NCBI GenBank assembly: GCA_943912255.1
Contig: CALTTP010000001.1
Location: 1 to 64,000, forward strand
DNA length: 64,000 nt
Reading direction: 5' to 3'
Source: an uncultured Peptoniphilaceae bacterium
Lineage (GTDB): Bacteria > Bacillota > Clostridia > Tissierellales > Peptoniphilaceae
The notes under the pieces were generated by a model. The model was given only the letters and a program-made list of their open reading frames with translations, made no database searches and had not been told where the DNA came from. Positions 1-7,899 of this stretch are shown in pieces; position 1 is the stretch's first letter; the number at the start of each line of letters is the position of its first letter. The translations under genes were made by a program, and so were the position numbers.

Positions 1-331
1 TAGGTGGATATGGTGATACTCTAAAAATTAGAATGTAGTATTTTGAATGGTTTGGGATATATCGTACATTTGGAAAAGAAGAATGGGAGTAGGGTTGGTA
101 GAGATATTATGGGAGCTCTGGTCTATTGACTGGGGCTTTTACTTTTACATAAAATACAGGCAGCGTCTGCTTTTTATTGATTTATAGTGCGGATTTGCGG
201 ATAAATGTTATTAATAATAGTGCGGTTTGTGGTATAATGCAATTAATTATAGTGCGGATTTGACTGGAATACGTATATTAGAATTAGTTTACCACATAAT
301 TTTAAAATTATTGGTCTATTTGAGGTGGAGC
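1..331. other. left edge, no intact gene
   Basis: No complete gene is visible. A short in-frame tail at 3-38 (GGYGDTLKIRM then stop) may be the end of a gene lying outside the window, but it is too short to name. The second half holds three spaced repeats (annotated separately) and a TATAAT at 233-238 that could be the -10 of the ATPase gene downstream. No convincing -35 lies 17 bases before it. Confidence 0.4.
183..262 (+). repeat. three spaced copies of TAGTGCGGATTTG-like repeat
   Basis: The motif TATAGTGCGGATTTG is seen at 183-197 and 248-262. A variant, AATAGTGCGGTTTG, is at 216-229. Starts are about 33 and 32 bases apart, three turns of B-DNA, so all copies face the same side of the helix. 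They lie just upstream of the AAA ATPase start at 332, with a TATAAT between copies two and three. This fits a cooperative protein-binding array or a small iteron-like set. Spacers differ in sequence. Confidence 0.6.
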
Positions 332-1660
332 ATGTTAAAAAGAAAAGTTTATTCAAAATTGATGGATTGGAAACAAAAAGATTCGGGTAAAACAGCTCTT
401 TTAATTGAAGGGGCAAGACGTGTTGGGAAATCTACAATTGTAGAAGAATTTGCAAAAAATGAATATGAAAGTTATATTTTAATTGATTTTGCATTTGCGC
501 CGGAAGAAATACACGAGTTATTTAAAAATATTAATGATTTGGATTATTTTTTCATGCGATTACAATTATTTTATGGCGTCAATTTGGAAAGAAAAAAATC
601 TTTGATAATTTTTGACGAAGTTCAATTTAGTCCTCTAGCTCGTCAGGCAATAAAAAAATTAGTAGAAGATGGAAGATATGACTATATAGAAACAGGCTCT
701 TTGATTTCAATTAATAAAAACGTTAAAGATATTTTAATACCAAGTGAAGAAAGAAAGATTGATATGTATCCAATGGATTTTGAAGAATTTCTATGGGCTC
801 TCGGAGACGAAGCAACATTTGATATTTTAAGAGAATTTTATAACAAAAAACAACCGTTGGGAGAAAAACTTAACAGAGAAGTAATGAGAAAATTTAGATT
901 ATATCTACTGATTGGTGGTATGCCACAAGCAATTTTAGAGTATTTAGCATCTAACAATTTACAACAAGTTGATCAAGTTAAAAGAAATATAATAGATTTA
1001 TATGAAAAAGATTTTTACAAAATAGATAGCAAAGGTAAAATTTTAGCATTATATGATGCAATTCCCAGCGAACTTAACAAACATGCTAAAAGCTATCAAG
1101 TATCAAGTGTTTTACCTAATGATAGAAGAGGTGGGATTTTAGAAGAATTATCTGAACTTATAGCATCTAAAACAGTTTTAACCTCTTATAATGTTATGGA
1201 TCCTAATGTTGGTCTTTCGAGTATGTACAATAAGGAAAACTTTAGATTTTATAGCTCTGATACTGGTCTTATGATAACCTTAATGTTTAAGGACAAAGAT
1301 TTTACTGAAAACATAGTATATAAGAAGTTATTATCTGACAAGCTTCCAGCTAATTTAGGAATTATATATGAAAATTCAGTTGCTCAAATATTAGCATCCA
1401 ACGGACATAATATTTATTATCATACTTATTATGACAAAAAACAAAAACGAAATTTTGAAATAGATTTTTTAGTTTCTGATGGGAGTAAAATTGTACCAAT
1501 AGAGGTAAAATCATCTAATTATAGAACTCACACTTCATTGGATAGATTTAGTCAAAAATATAGTAGCAGAATTTCAAAAAAAATAGTCCTTCATACTAAA
1601 GATTTAAGATGTAGTGGTGATATACTGTACTTGCCAGTATATATGGCCAGTTTCTTATAA
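332..1660 (+). CDS. AAA ATPase of the DUF4143 / Archaeal-ATPase-like type
   Basis: This gene encodes a 442-residue ATPase of the AAA plus DUF4143 family, common in accessory regions of anaerobes and of uncertain cellular role. A Walker A (GARRVGKST, about residues 27-35) and a Walker B with sensor-like context (LIIFDEVQ, about 90-97) are clear. The C-terminal domain carries EIDFLV and, downstream, PIEVKSS, a PD-(D/E)xK-like pair typical of DUF4143. I chose ATG at 332 because GAGGTGG sits 4-10 bases upstream; an in-frame extension to 227 has no RBS and overlaps the repeats. The frame is intact although neighbours are decayed. Family is confident; function is not. Confidence 0.85.
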   Translation: MLKRKVYSKLMDWKQKDSGKTALLIEGARRVGKSTIVEEFAKNEYESYILIDFAFAPEEIHELFKNINDLDYFFMRLQLFYGVNLERKKSLIIFDEVQFSPLARQAIKKLVEDGRYDYIETGSLISINKNVKDILIPSEERKIDMYPMDFEEFLWALGDEATFDILREFYNKKQPLGEKLNREVMRKFRLYLLIGGMPQAILEYLASNNLQQVDQVKRNIIDLYEKDFYKIDSKGKILALYDAIPSELNKHAKSYQVSSVLPNDRRGGILEELSELIASKTVLTSYNVMDPNVGLSSMYNKENFRFYSSDTGLMITLMFKDKDFTENIVYKKLLSDKLPANLGIIYENSVAQILASNGHNIYYHTYYDKKQKRNFEIDFLVSDGSKIVPIEVKSSNYRTHTSLDRFSQKYSSRISKKIVLHTKDLRCSGDILYLPVYMASFL

Positions 1661-1750
1661 AGATACATTGTCTAATCCTCAAAAAATAGTTAATTAAACG
1701 AGTTAAAACTTTTATTAGCAAAGTGAAGTCCGAACATCCCTGCAAATAGT

Positions 1751-1963
1751 CCATATAACATTGCAATCATTAAATAACAATATACATCAGGAATGAATCC
1801 CATAGAACAAATTTGGAAACAAATTAGGTCCATGGGATTTAGAAATGAATTCTTTAATTCATTGTCAGACGTTGTTAATAGGTTATGTGAAACTATAAAT
1901 ATGCTTACTAAAGATTTAGTTATGAGCATTACAAATAGAGATTGGCGAACAGTCCAGGTTTAA
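1751..1963 (+). pseudogene. IS630-family transposase C-terminal remnant
   Basis: The plus-strand frame gives a broken SPYNIAIIK-stop-QYTSGMNPIEQIW stretch, then RSMGF, VVNRLCETI and SITNRDW before the TAA at 1961-1963. The GMNPIEQIW segment corresponds to the conserved LNPIE block around the last catalytic Glu of IS630 DDE transposases, and the tail matches the usual C-terminus. An in-frame TAA at 1775-1777 and the absence of the catalytic core upstream show that this is a fragment. No terminal inverted repeats were found. Family recognition is by motif memory only. Confidence 0.75.
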
Positions 1964-2005
1964 TGGCGTATTAGTATCAGATAGTTAAAGTTAATCAACT
2001 AATGA

Positions 2006-2043
2006 TTGTCACATCGCCTAAATAGATGTATAATTTAGGTGAT
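2006..2043 (+). promoter_or_regulatory. promoter with overlapping palindromic operator for the Fic gene
   Basis: A -35 TTGTCA (2006-2011), 17-base spacer and -10 TATAAT (2029-2034) make a near-consensus promoter. An inverted repeat, ATCGCCTAAAT (2013-2023) and ATTTAGGTGAT (2033-2043), matches at 10 of 11 positions with a 9-base spacer and is centred over the -10. A repressor bound here would block RNA polymerase. The same arrangement recurs near 5786-5816 and 7419-7448. The Fic protein itself ends in a winged-helix-like domain and could be the autoregulator; that is inference. Confidence 0.7.
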
Positions 2044-2060
2044 AACATAGGAGGTAGGCG

Positions 2061-3115
2061 ATGAAATCATTTAATTATCATAAATGGGTTATGAAAAAAT
2101 GGGATTCAGATATTATTGAGTACATTGCACAAATACATGAATACAAGGGCAAGCAGGAGTTGTTTTTAAAAAGGGAGCCCAATGTCCTTAATAAACTGGT
2201 AGATTTAGCTATTATACAAAGTACAACTAGCTCAAACAAGATTGAAGGAATAGTTACAACGGATCAGAGAGTAAAAGATTTAGTTAAGAAAAAAGTCTCA
2301 CCTAGAAACAGAGATGAGGAAGAAATTATGGGCTATCAAGATGTTTTATCTATCATTCATGAAAACTTTGAATTTATTCCAATTACAAGATCAATTATTT
2401 TACAATTGCATCGTGATTTATATAAATATTCACAGAAGTCAATTGGCGGTAAATTTAAAAATACTCAGAATTATATTACAGAGAAAAGATCAGATGGAAC
2501 TAGTTTTATTCGATTTATGCCATTAGAACCCTATGAAACGCCACAAGCCATCAATGATATTTGCACTAACTATAATGAACAAATGGATAAAGATTTAATA
2601 AATCCATTATTGTTAATTCCTATTTTTATCCATGATTTCCTTTTCATACATCCATTTAATGATGGAAATGGTCGTATGTCAAGGTTACTGACTACACTTT
2701 TACTCTATAAAACTGGATATGTTGTTGGAAAGTATATTAGTTTGGAAAAAAAATAGAAAACACCAAAGAATCCTATTATGAAGTTTTAAATGAGACTGGG
2801 ATTGGTTGGCATGAAGGCAAAGAAGATCTAACTCCTTTTATAAAATACATGTTGGGCATAATATTATCCGCATACAAAGATTTTGAAAATAGAGTCGATA
2901 TATTCGGTGAAAAACCTTTAGCACTTGAACAAGTACGAGGTGCAGTTAGACATAAGATTGGAAGATTTACTAAAAGTGAAATAATGGAGCTTTGTCCGAA
3001 TTTAAGTAGAGCATCTGTAGAGAATTCACTTTCAGAACTGGGTAGAGAAGATTATCTGGAGCGTCATGGAAAGGGTAGAGGTACTTTTTACACTCGTAAG
3101 ACTGGAAAGGAATAA
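2061..3115 (+). pseudogene. Fic/DOC family AMPylase-like protein, frameshifted at an A8 run
   Basis: Fic proteins transfer AMP or other phosphate-containing groups to target hydroxyls. The first frame (2061-2756) carries the N-terminal inhibitory-helix type motif SSNKIEG (about residues 57-63) and the active-site loop HPFNDGNGRMSR (about 197-208). It stops at TAG 2754-2756 right after eight A. Adding one A restores the frame through EKIENTKESYYEVL into 2849-3115, a helix-turn-helix-like C-terminal domain ending at TAA 3113-3115. The intact product would be about 350 residues, normal for the family. RBS AGGAGGT precedes ATG 2061. The lesion may be a real mutation, a slippage switch or a sequencing error. 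The catalytic core survives in the shorter frame. Confidence 0.85.
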
Positions 3116-3399
3116 GTCTTCGATACTAAAATGATAGAGTTTAGTTATGTTTATTGTTTTTATTTTGCTGAAAAGGGCATTTGCTAAGGTCATGCAAACA
3201 GATGGTGAGTAGAAAGAGGTTATTTGATATAGTTGTTGGAAAGGTTTCTAAGTAGGATGACAATGTATACCCTGTACTGTTTTTAAATTACTTTGTAATC
3301 GTGTGGTTAAAAATATACCAGTCATGTATGAACGAAAGTAAAAAATCGATTGTTGCTTTTCTTTTCAAAATAATAACTATACAATTTTGAGGTGGCATA

Positions 3400-3807
3400 A
3401 TGAATAAAATTAGTATAATTAATAAAGTAATTCCTGATTTGAATAGTGTTATTGATTTATATAATGATGCTAATTGGACTTCTTATACTTCTAATCCTAT
3501 ACAGTTGGAAAATGCGTTAAGGAACTCTTTGAAGGTCTGGACAGCCTGGGACGGTGATTTGCTAGTAGGGTTAGCAAGAGTTGTCGGCGATGGCTATACC
3601 ATTATCTATATTCAAGATATTTTGGTTTTAAAGTCATATCAATGTAAAGGACTAGGAAGTCTTCTATTAAATACAATCCTTGAAGAATATCAAGAAGTAC
3701 GACAAATTGTTTTGTTGACTGATGAGTCAGAAAAGACTGTAAAATTCTATGAAAAGAATGGGCTTACACCAGTAGGAAAGAACAACTGTGTAGCTTTTAT
3801 GAAGTAG
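3400..3807 (+). CDS. GNAT family N-acetyltransferase
   Basis: The product is a 135-residue single-domain GNAT acetyltransferase. The acetyl-CoA binding stretch is visible as LVLKSYQCKGLGSLLL (about residues 75-91; a Q/RxxGxG/A variant with QCKGLG), followed by the beta-alpha C-terminal part with VKFYEKNGL. Length is normal for a compact GNAT. GAGGTGG lies just upstream of ATG 3400. It stands alone, with 280 bases free upstream and 500 downstream. The substrate is unknown; small-molecule or peptide amines are possible. Confidence 0.85.
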   Translation: MNKISIINKVIPDLNSVIDLYNDANWTSYTSNPIQLENALRNSLKVWTAWDGDLLVGLARVVGDGYTIIYIQDILVLKSYQCKGLGSLLLNTILEEYQEVRQIVLLTDESEKTVKFYEKNGLTPVGKNNCVAFMK

Positions 3808-3810
3808 AGT

Positions 3811-4333
3811 TCTTAATGATTCAATAAAATTTTGACATTATTAATGTAAATTTCAACTTTTTGCCAAATTTGCGCATCACTTGACCTAAATTTACGCATC
3901 ATTTGCAACGCAAAAGTACAACGTAAAATTTTAAGTTGCACTTTAAAATGAGTCGATAATTATTAAAAGGCTTCCATAGGCTATATATGAGCAAAGGGTA
4001 GCAGGTTTTAAATTAAAAGAAATTTAAATACATTTACTAATTTTAAATTGATTATTAGTTATTAGGGTAAATATGTAAACAAAGCGTATTTTGAATGTAT
4101 TTTAAGTTTAAAAAAGGTAGACTATGAAAAAGAAAATTACACTACTGAATAATACTATAAGATTCATCGTGCATGGCGAACAACTTGTTAAAAACCCCTA
4201 GAATTAAGTCTTATATTTCTTTAAAGACTTTAAAATACAGAATGATTATACAGAAATATAAACTAGTTTATAACTTGAAATATAAAGTTTAAAAGTGGTT
4301 TACTAATAATATATAACTAAAGAAAAGATTTAT
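3811..4333. other. gene-free AT-rich stretch
   Basis: No open frame with an RBS and recognisable product lies here. The only structure noted is a two-copy direct repeat at 3866-3905. A short frame from ATG 4123 (25 codons) has no family resemblance and was not called. Confidence 0.5.
3866..3905 (+). repeat. two 18-base direct repeats, period 22
   Basis: AAATTTGCGCATCACTTG (3866-3883) is followed by AAATTTACGCATCATTTG (3888-3905), matching at 16 of 18 positions with a 22-base period. The two copies fit two helical turns, so they could be a tandem binding site. No adjacent gene gives a clue to function. Confidence 0.6.
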
Positions 4334-4458
4334 ATGAATCAAGTAAAATATCAAGTTTTTCTAAGTTCAACTTTTAAAGACTTAAATGAAGGAAAAAAGT
4401 GATAGATTTTTGTGATTATTATATATTAATCATTTGCAGTAGAATTACCTACTTGTGA
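4334..4458 (+). pseudogene. DUF4062-type protein N-terminal remnant, internally deleted
   Basis: ATG 4334 opens a frame reading KYQVFLSSTFKDLNEGKK, the conserved start of DUF4062 proteins (VFxSSTxxDL). It ends at TGA 4400-4402. The overlapping frame from 4399 reads VIDFCDYYILIICSRIT, which resembles the later conserved strand of the same domain (DxCDYYxLIIxxRYG). A deletion plus frameshift between the two fits. DUF4062 proteins are often large defence-like or signalling proteins. Only this scrap remains, and nothing recognisable follows before the KilA-N remnant. Confidence 0.55.
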
Positions 4459-4726
4459 TCCTGAAATAGATTATGGTGGATATATCCAGCCGATATGGAG
4501 GAATCTAAAATTGCTGAATATTTCGCAAACAATAAGTTTGAAGACTATGGAATAGTAGCTTGGTATTAACGGGATAATATAAATCATTAAAAAATAACTT
4601 CGAAAAAATTATGGGATCTCAATACTTAAAGAAAATAAAATAAATATGCTAAGATTTTTGTGAACGATGTTAGTTTACACTTATCTAATAATAAAGAAAT
4701 AAGTAGCAGCTTTGAAAAGAATAAGA

Positions 4727-5563
4727 ATGGCAAAAATAAAAAGAGAAAATTTCGGCTCAAGGTTTTGATATTCAGGTCTATACAGAAGATTTTAAAAATG
4801 ACTATATAAGCTTAACTGATATAGCAAGATACAGAAACTCAGACAATCCAAGATTCGTAATTCATAACTGGATGAGAAATAGAAATACACTTGAGTTTAT
4901 AGGGCTATGGGAAGCTTCAATAACCCTAATTTTAACCGTGTGAAATTCGACACGTTTAGAAGTGAAGCTGGGCTAAATAGATTTACAATGACACCAGGTA
5001 AGTGGATAAATTCTACAAATGCTATTAGTATAGTGTCAAAAGCTGGTCGTTATGGAGGAACATATGCTCACTATGATATTGCTATGGAATTTGCTTCTTG
5101 GTTATCTCTGGAGTTTAAATTATATATTATTCAAGACTATAAAAGGTTAAAGGAAGATGAAAACTCAAAGTTATCTCTTACTTGGAATCTACATAGAGAA
5201 ATATCTAAAATTAATTATAAGATCCATACAGATGCAATTAAATAGTATTTATTAAAGGACCTTACTGATGAACAATTATCGTTTAAGTATTCAAGCGAAG
5301 CAGATATGTTAAATGTAGCTTTATTTAGTAAAAGAGCAAGTACTTGGCGAAAAGAAAATCCTGCTTTAAAAGGAAATATAAGAGACTATACAAGTCTTAA
5401 TGAACTATTAGTGCTTGCTAATATGGAATCTTATAATGCGATATTAATAGAAAAAGGAATAGATCAAAAAGGAAGAATGATTGAACTAAGAAAACTTGCA
5501 AAGATACAACTAATGTCCTTAGATAAATTAAATAAATTAGATATTAAAAAATTTCCGAAATAA
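4727..5563 (+). pseudogene. KilA-N domain protein, broken at three sites
   Basis: KilA-N proteins are phage- and element-borne DNA-binding proteins. Conceptual joining gives YISLTDIARYRN, IHNWMRNRNTLEFIGLW, then NNPNFN, SKAGRYGGTYAHYDIAMEF and a C-terminal helical part. Lesions seen: a frameshift about 4741-4748 after the putative ATG 4727, a one-base loss about 4913, and an in-frame TAG at 5243-5245. The two longest intact pieces are 4907-5245 and 5306-5563. The repaired length, near 278 residues, matches the family. Loss of function is almost certain unless the sequence is in error. Confidence 0.8.
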
Positions 5564-5566
5564 AAT

Positions 5567-5893
5567 TATTAGTAATGTTCAATATAGACCTTGGACTTGT
5601 TTGGGTATAAAATTTTCCATATTAAAAAAATAAAAGTGGTAATTTGTATAGTTTAATATTATCCGTATACTAATATATAAAGAATGGGAGTAGGAAACAA
5701 TGGTGGAGTATTTAGGAATATTTCTAAGTAGTTTAGTTTTAAGATAGCTTAAATCTGTTTATAGTTATCGACTAATGATTAGTTTACCGCTTAAAACTGC
5801 TTATAATTTAGGCGAAAATATGAACGGTCGGGGATAAAATTATCATAGATGAAAGACAAACACTAGATAGATTAAGTAATTTATTTATATTAG
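5567..5893. other. intergenic scar with degraded copy of Fic promoter
   Basis: No gene is supported. The stretch from about 5765 to 5850 aligns by eye with the Fic upstream region and start (about 1990-2085): shared ACTAATGATT, the palindromic operator, TATAATTTAGG and a trailing AAATTATCAT. An AGAATGGGAGTAGG string at 5680-5694 also occurs at about 80-93. These point to duplicated and decayed element sequence next to the tRNA-like gene. Confidence 0.55.
5779..5816 (+). promoter_or_regulatory. second copy of the palindromic operator/promoter
   Basis: TTAGTT (5779-5784), a 17-base spacer and TATAAT (5802-5807) match the layout at 2006-2034. The half sites are ACCGCTTAAAA (5786-5796) and ATTTAGGCGAA (5806-5816), a weaker palindrome than the first copy. 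No open frame follows, so it is probably a relic, though it could still bind the regulator. Confidence 0.55.
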
Positions 5894-5966
5894 TGCGGAG
5901 TGCCGGAGTCGAACCGGCGTCCTTTGCTGTTTATAGCACTGTGCCTCTCCGCTGCGCTATCTCCGC
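5894..5966 (-). tRNA. tRNA-like gene, isotype undetermined, 6-base anticodon loop
   Basis: The reverse strand folds as a tRNA. The acceptor is GCGGAG with CTCCGC; the T arm is GCCGG-TTCGACT-CCGGC; the variable loop has 5 bases. The D arm is GCGC/GCAC (one mismatch) with GG in the loop. The anticodon stem TGCT/AGCA closes only six bases, ATAAAC, so no standard anticodon can be assigned. Base pair 7-66 is A-A. CCA is not encoded. It is either a degenerate tRNA left beside mobile-element debris or an unusual one with a shortened loop. Confidence 0.6.
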
Positions 5967-6124
5967 AAAAATAAGACAAAATTTATAGAAAAAATTTGAA
6001 GCTAATTACTTTATGACCATTTAATTCAATTATACTAGTATTTTTATTATTCTATACTTGTGAATAATTCCAATTAAAATAGGGTAAATACCGACTATCT
6101 AAACCCCTAAAATGAGGTGATACT

Positions 6125-6766
6125 ATGAATAAAAAACTTGCTTTGCTTGTATATCCTGAGTTTAGTCTACAGGAAATTGGAAACACGATTGCTCTATTTC
6201 GGTGGTACTTGGATTCTCCTACTGTGGTATTTTCTAGTTCAACTGATCCAGTTAAGTCTGAGGAAGGGATTGTTGTTGTCCCCGAAAAAACTCTTGATGA
6301 ATTCAATATAGAGGATTATCACTGTTTGATTCTTCCTGGAATCAGTGATATTACAGAGTCTTTAGAGGACAATAAACTTATAGATTTCTTAAGGAGTTTA
6401 AAGAACTATCCAGACTTTATAATTGGTGCAATCTGTGGTGGTCCGATTTTCTTATCCATGGCAGGCTTACTTGACGACAAGAAGTTTACAAATCAATTAT
6501 ATGTGGAAATGAATGAAAGGCTTCCCTTTATTAAGCATGAAAATATTTTGTATAAACCACTGGTTGAAGATGGGAATATTGTAACAGCTGTGGCTGATGC
6601 TTATGCTGAGTTTCCCATAGTTATTGCCAGGAAACTAGGTTTTGACATTCCTGATAATGCCTATAAACCTGGTGAAAGCAATGAAGAATCGGAAGATAAA
6701 TATAAGTATCATTTAGACGAAGAGGGTATCAAGGTTTTTGAAGGAGTGTTTTCAGACTTTTTGTAA
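6125..6766 (+). CDS. DJ-1/PfpI family protein
   Basis: This 213-residue protein belongs to the DJ-1/ThiJ/PfpI superfamily, whose members act in glyoxal/protein repair, as amidases or as regulators. The nucleophile elbow is GAICGGP with Cys104, and a conserved acidic residue, Glu17, lies in the first helix region (FSLQEIGN). Length is typical for a single domain. ATG 6125 follows GAGGTGAT. It appears monocistronic, with a hairpin at 6785-6825 behind it. The exact subfamily and substrate cannot be assigned by eye. Confidence 0.85.
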   Translation: MNKKLALLVYPEFSLQEIGNTIALFRWYLDSPTVVFSSSTDPVKSEEGIVVVPEKTLDEFNIEDYHCLILPGISDITESLEDNKLIDFLRSLKNYPDFIIGAICGGPIFLSMAGLLDDKKFTNQLYVEMNERLPFIKHENILYKPLVEDGNIVTAVADAYAEFPIVIARKLGFDIPDNAYKPGESNEESEDKYKYHLDEEGIKVFEGVFSDFL

Positions 6767-6784
6767 AGTTTAATACGATATACT

Positions 6785-6825
6785 CAAACCAAGGTGTTAG
6801 CAAAATAGCTATGCTTGGGTTTTGT
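6785..6825 (+). terminator. hairpin terminator after the DJ-1 gene
   Basis: AAACCAAG pairs with CTTGGGTTT (one bulged G) around a 20-base loop, followed by TTGTTTAT. It is a modest rho-independent terminator in the right place. Confidence 0.5.
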
Positions 6826-6941
6826 TTATATGTTTATGCCCAGAAATCATTGCAAAGTTTAATCTACTGCAACTAAGAGTCTAATCACTAACTTAAATTT
6901 AAATATTGTAGTAAAATGTAGATAGGAACAAAGGAGTGCTT

Positions 6942-7396
6942 ATGACTGAAAAAATTGTAAGGCTTGGTATGGAACATATTGATGAAATCATGGAATTTGA
7001 GAAAATTTGTTTTCCTTGCGACTCTTGGGAAGAGTCTGAAATGGCTTATGTATTAAATGATATAAGGGCGATCTATTTGGATCAGTTGGATAATGATAGA
7101 ATTATTTCTAATATTTTTTGTATAATTGGGCAGGGATAAGGGACTTTTTGAAAATATTGAGTTTGCTTGTTCATCCTGACTATCGCGGTGAGAAAAGGTC
7201 TTATCATCTTTTGAAAAATGCTATTGAAATTGAAAAGCTGAATAATCTTAAGAGGATTGAAGGCGAAACTAGGGAATCCAACAACGCTATAAGATCGATT
7301 TTTGAATACTTTGGTTTTAAAATCATTGATACTTTGGATGAATACTACCAAAATCCTGATGAAAGAGCTATAAGATATTCTTTGGAAATTATGTAG
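6942..7396 (+). pseudogene. GNAT acetyltransferase, frameshifted (RimI-like)
   Basis: The first frame, from ATG 6942 behind AAGGAG, gives a GNAT N-terminus (VRLGMEHIDEIMEFEK) and stops at 7137-7139. A second frame carries LYNWAGIRDFLKILSL, then VHPDYRGEKRSYHLLKNA, the acetyl-CoA loop, and FEYFGFKII. One T added to the T6 run at 7114-7119 joins them. The joined product of about 151 residues resembles RimI-type acetyltransferases. ATG 6942 is preferred over GTG 6936, which overlaps the RBS. Real mutation or sequencing error cannot be told apart here. Confidence 0.75.
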
Positions 7397-7418
7397 AGAA
7401 ATTTGTATATATGGATTT

Positions 7419-7448
7419 ATCGCCAAATCTTTTTAAAATTTAGGCGAT
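7419..7448 (+). promoter_or_regulatory. third copy of the palindromic operator
   Basis: ATCGCCAAAT (7419-7428) and ATTTAGGCGAT (7438-7448) form an inverted repeat with one missing base in the left arm and a 9-base spacer. TAAAAT (7434-7439) sits where the -10 lies in the other two copies, and the gene at 7471 follows. The -35 is not clear. The right half ATTTAGGCGA is nearly identical in all three copies. Confidence 0.65.
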
Positions 7449-7470
7449 GGCTAGGAGGGTATAGGTTAAA

Positions 7471-7899
7471 ATGGATAGATTAAAGGAGCTTTTGGAAGCG
7501 AAACAGGCGGCAAAGGAAGTTATAGATAGGATTGATAATGCTACAAGTTCCCTTGATAGTGCACGAACATGGGGAAAGTGGGATATATTTGCTGGGGAAT
7601 TTATTACTAGCTGGATAAAGAGAAATAAAATAAATAGTGCTAATCAGAATATTTCTGGTATAACGGAATCGTTGAAAAGTCTAAACAAAGAACTGGAAGA
7701 TGTGAATATGACTTTGCCAGAAAGTGTTAGGGATACTATATCTGATAGGGTTTGGGATATGTGGTTTGACAATATATTTACAGATTTAAGAGTCCAAGGA
7801 GAGATTAAAGATTCCCTTAGACAATTAGCGGTTTTTAGGAAATCTATTGTAGATTTAATTAACAAATTGGACTTAGAGATTGAAAAGATTGAAGGGTGA
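7471..7899 (+). CDS. conserved helical protein of unknown function
   Basis: This 142-residue protein has no signal peptide or membrane segment and looks helical throughout. It has a charged N-terminal helix (RLKELLEAKQAAKEVIDRID), a central WDIFAGEFITSWIKR segment and a second half rich in Leu and acidic residues. I recognise no domain. ATG 7471 is preceded by GGAGGG at 7454-7459. It lies 22 bases after the third copy of the palindromic operator and overlaps the membrane-protein gene at 7896 by four bases, so the pair is probably a small operon, possibly controlled by the same regulator as the Fic gene. Confidence 0.7.
   Translation: MDRLKELLEAKQAAKEVIDRIDNATSSLDSARTWGKWDIFAGEFITSWIKRNKINSANQNISGITESLKSLNKELEDVNMTLPESVRDTISDRVWDMWFDNIFTDLRVQGEIKDSLRQLAVFRKSIVDLINKLDLEIEKIEG

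Noticed and set aside
183..262. Possible CRISPR array
   Set aside because: Only three imperfect 14-15 base repeats, spacers under 20 bases, and no cas genes.
1690..1929. 79-codon frame on the minus strand
   Set aside because: It is the complement of the IS630 transposase remnant; no RBS or recognisable product.
3866..3905. Possible CRISPR or plasmid iterons
   Set aside because: Only two copies and no replication gene nearby.
4499..4569. 24-codon frame starting at an ATG before the KilA-N remnant
   Set aside because: No RBS, no family resemblance, and it lies between two decayed genes.
2061..5563. In-frame stops as selenocysteine codons
   Set aside because: The stops in Fic (TAG) and KilA-N (TAG) are not TGA, and the other breaks are frameshifts; selenocysteine does not explain them.
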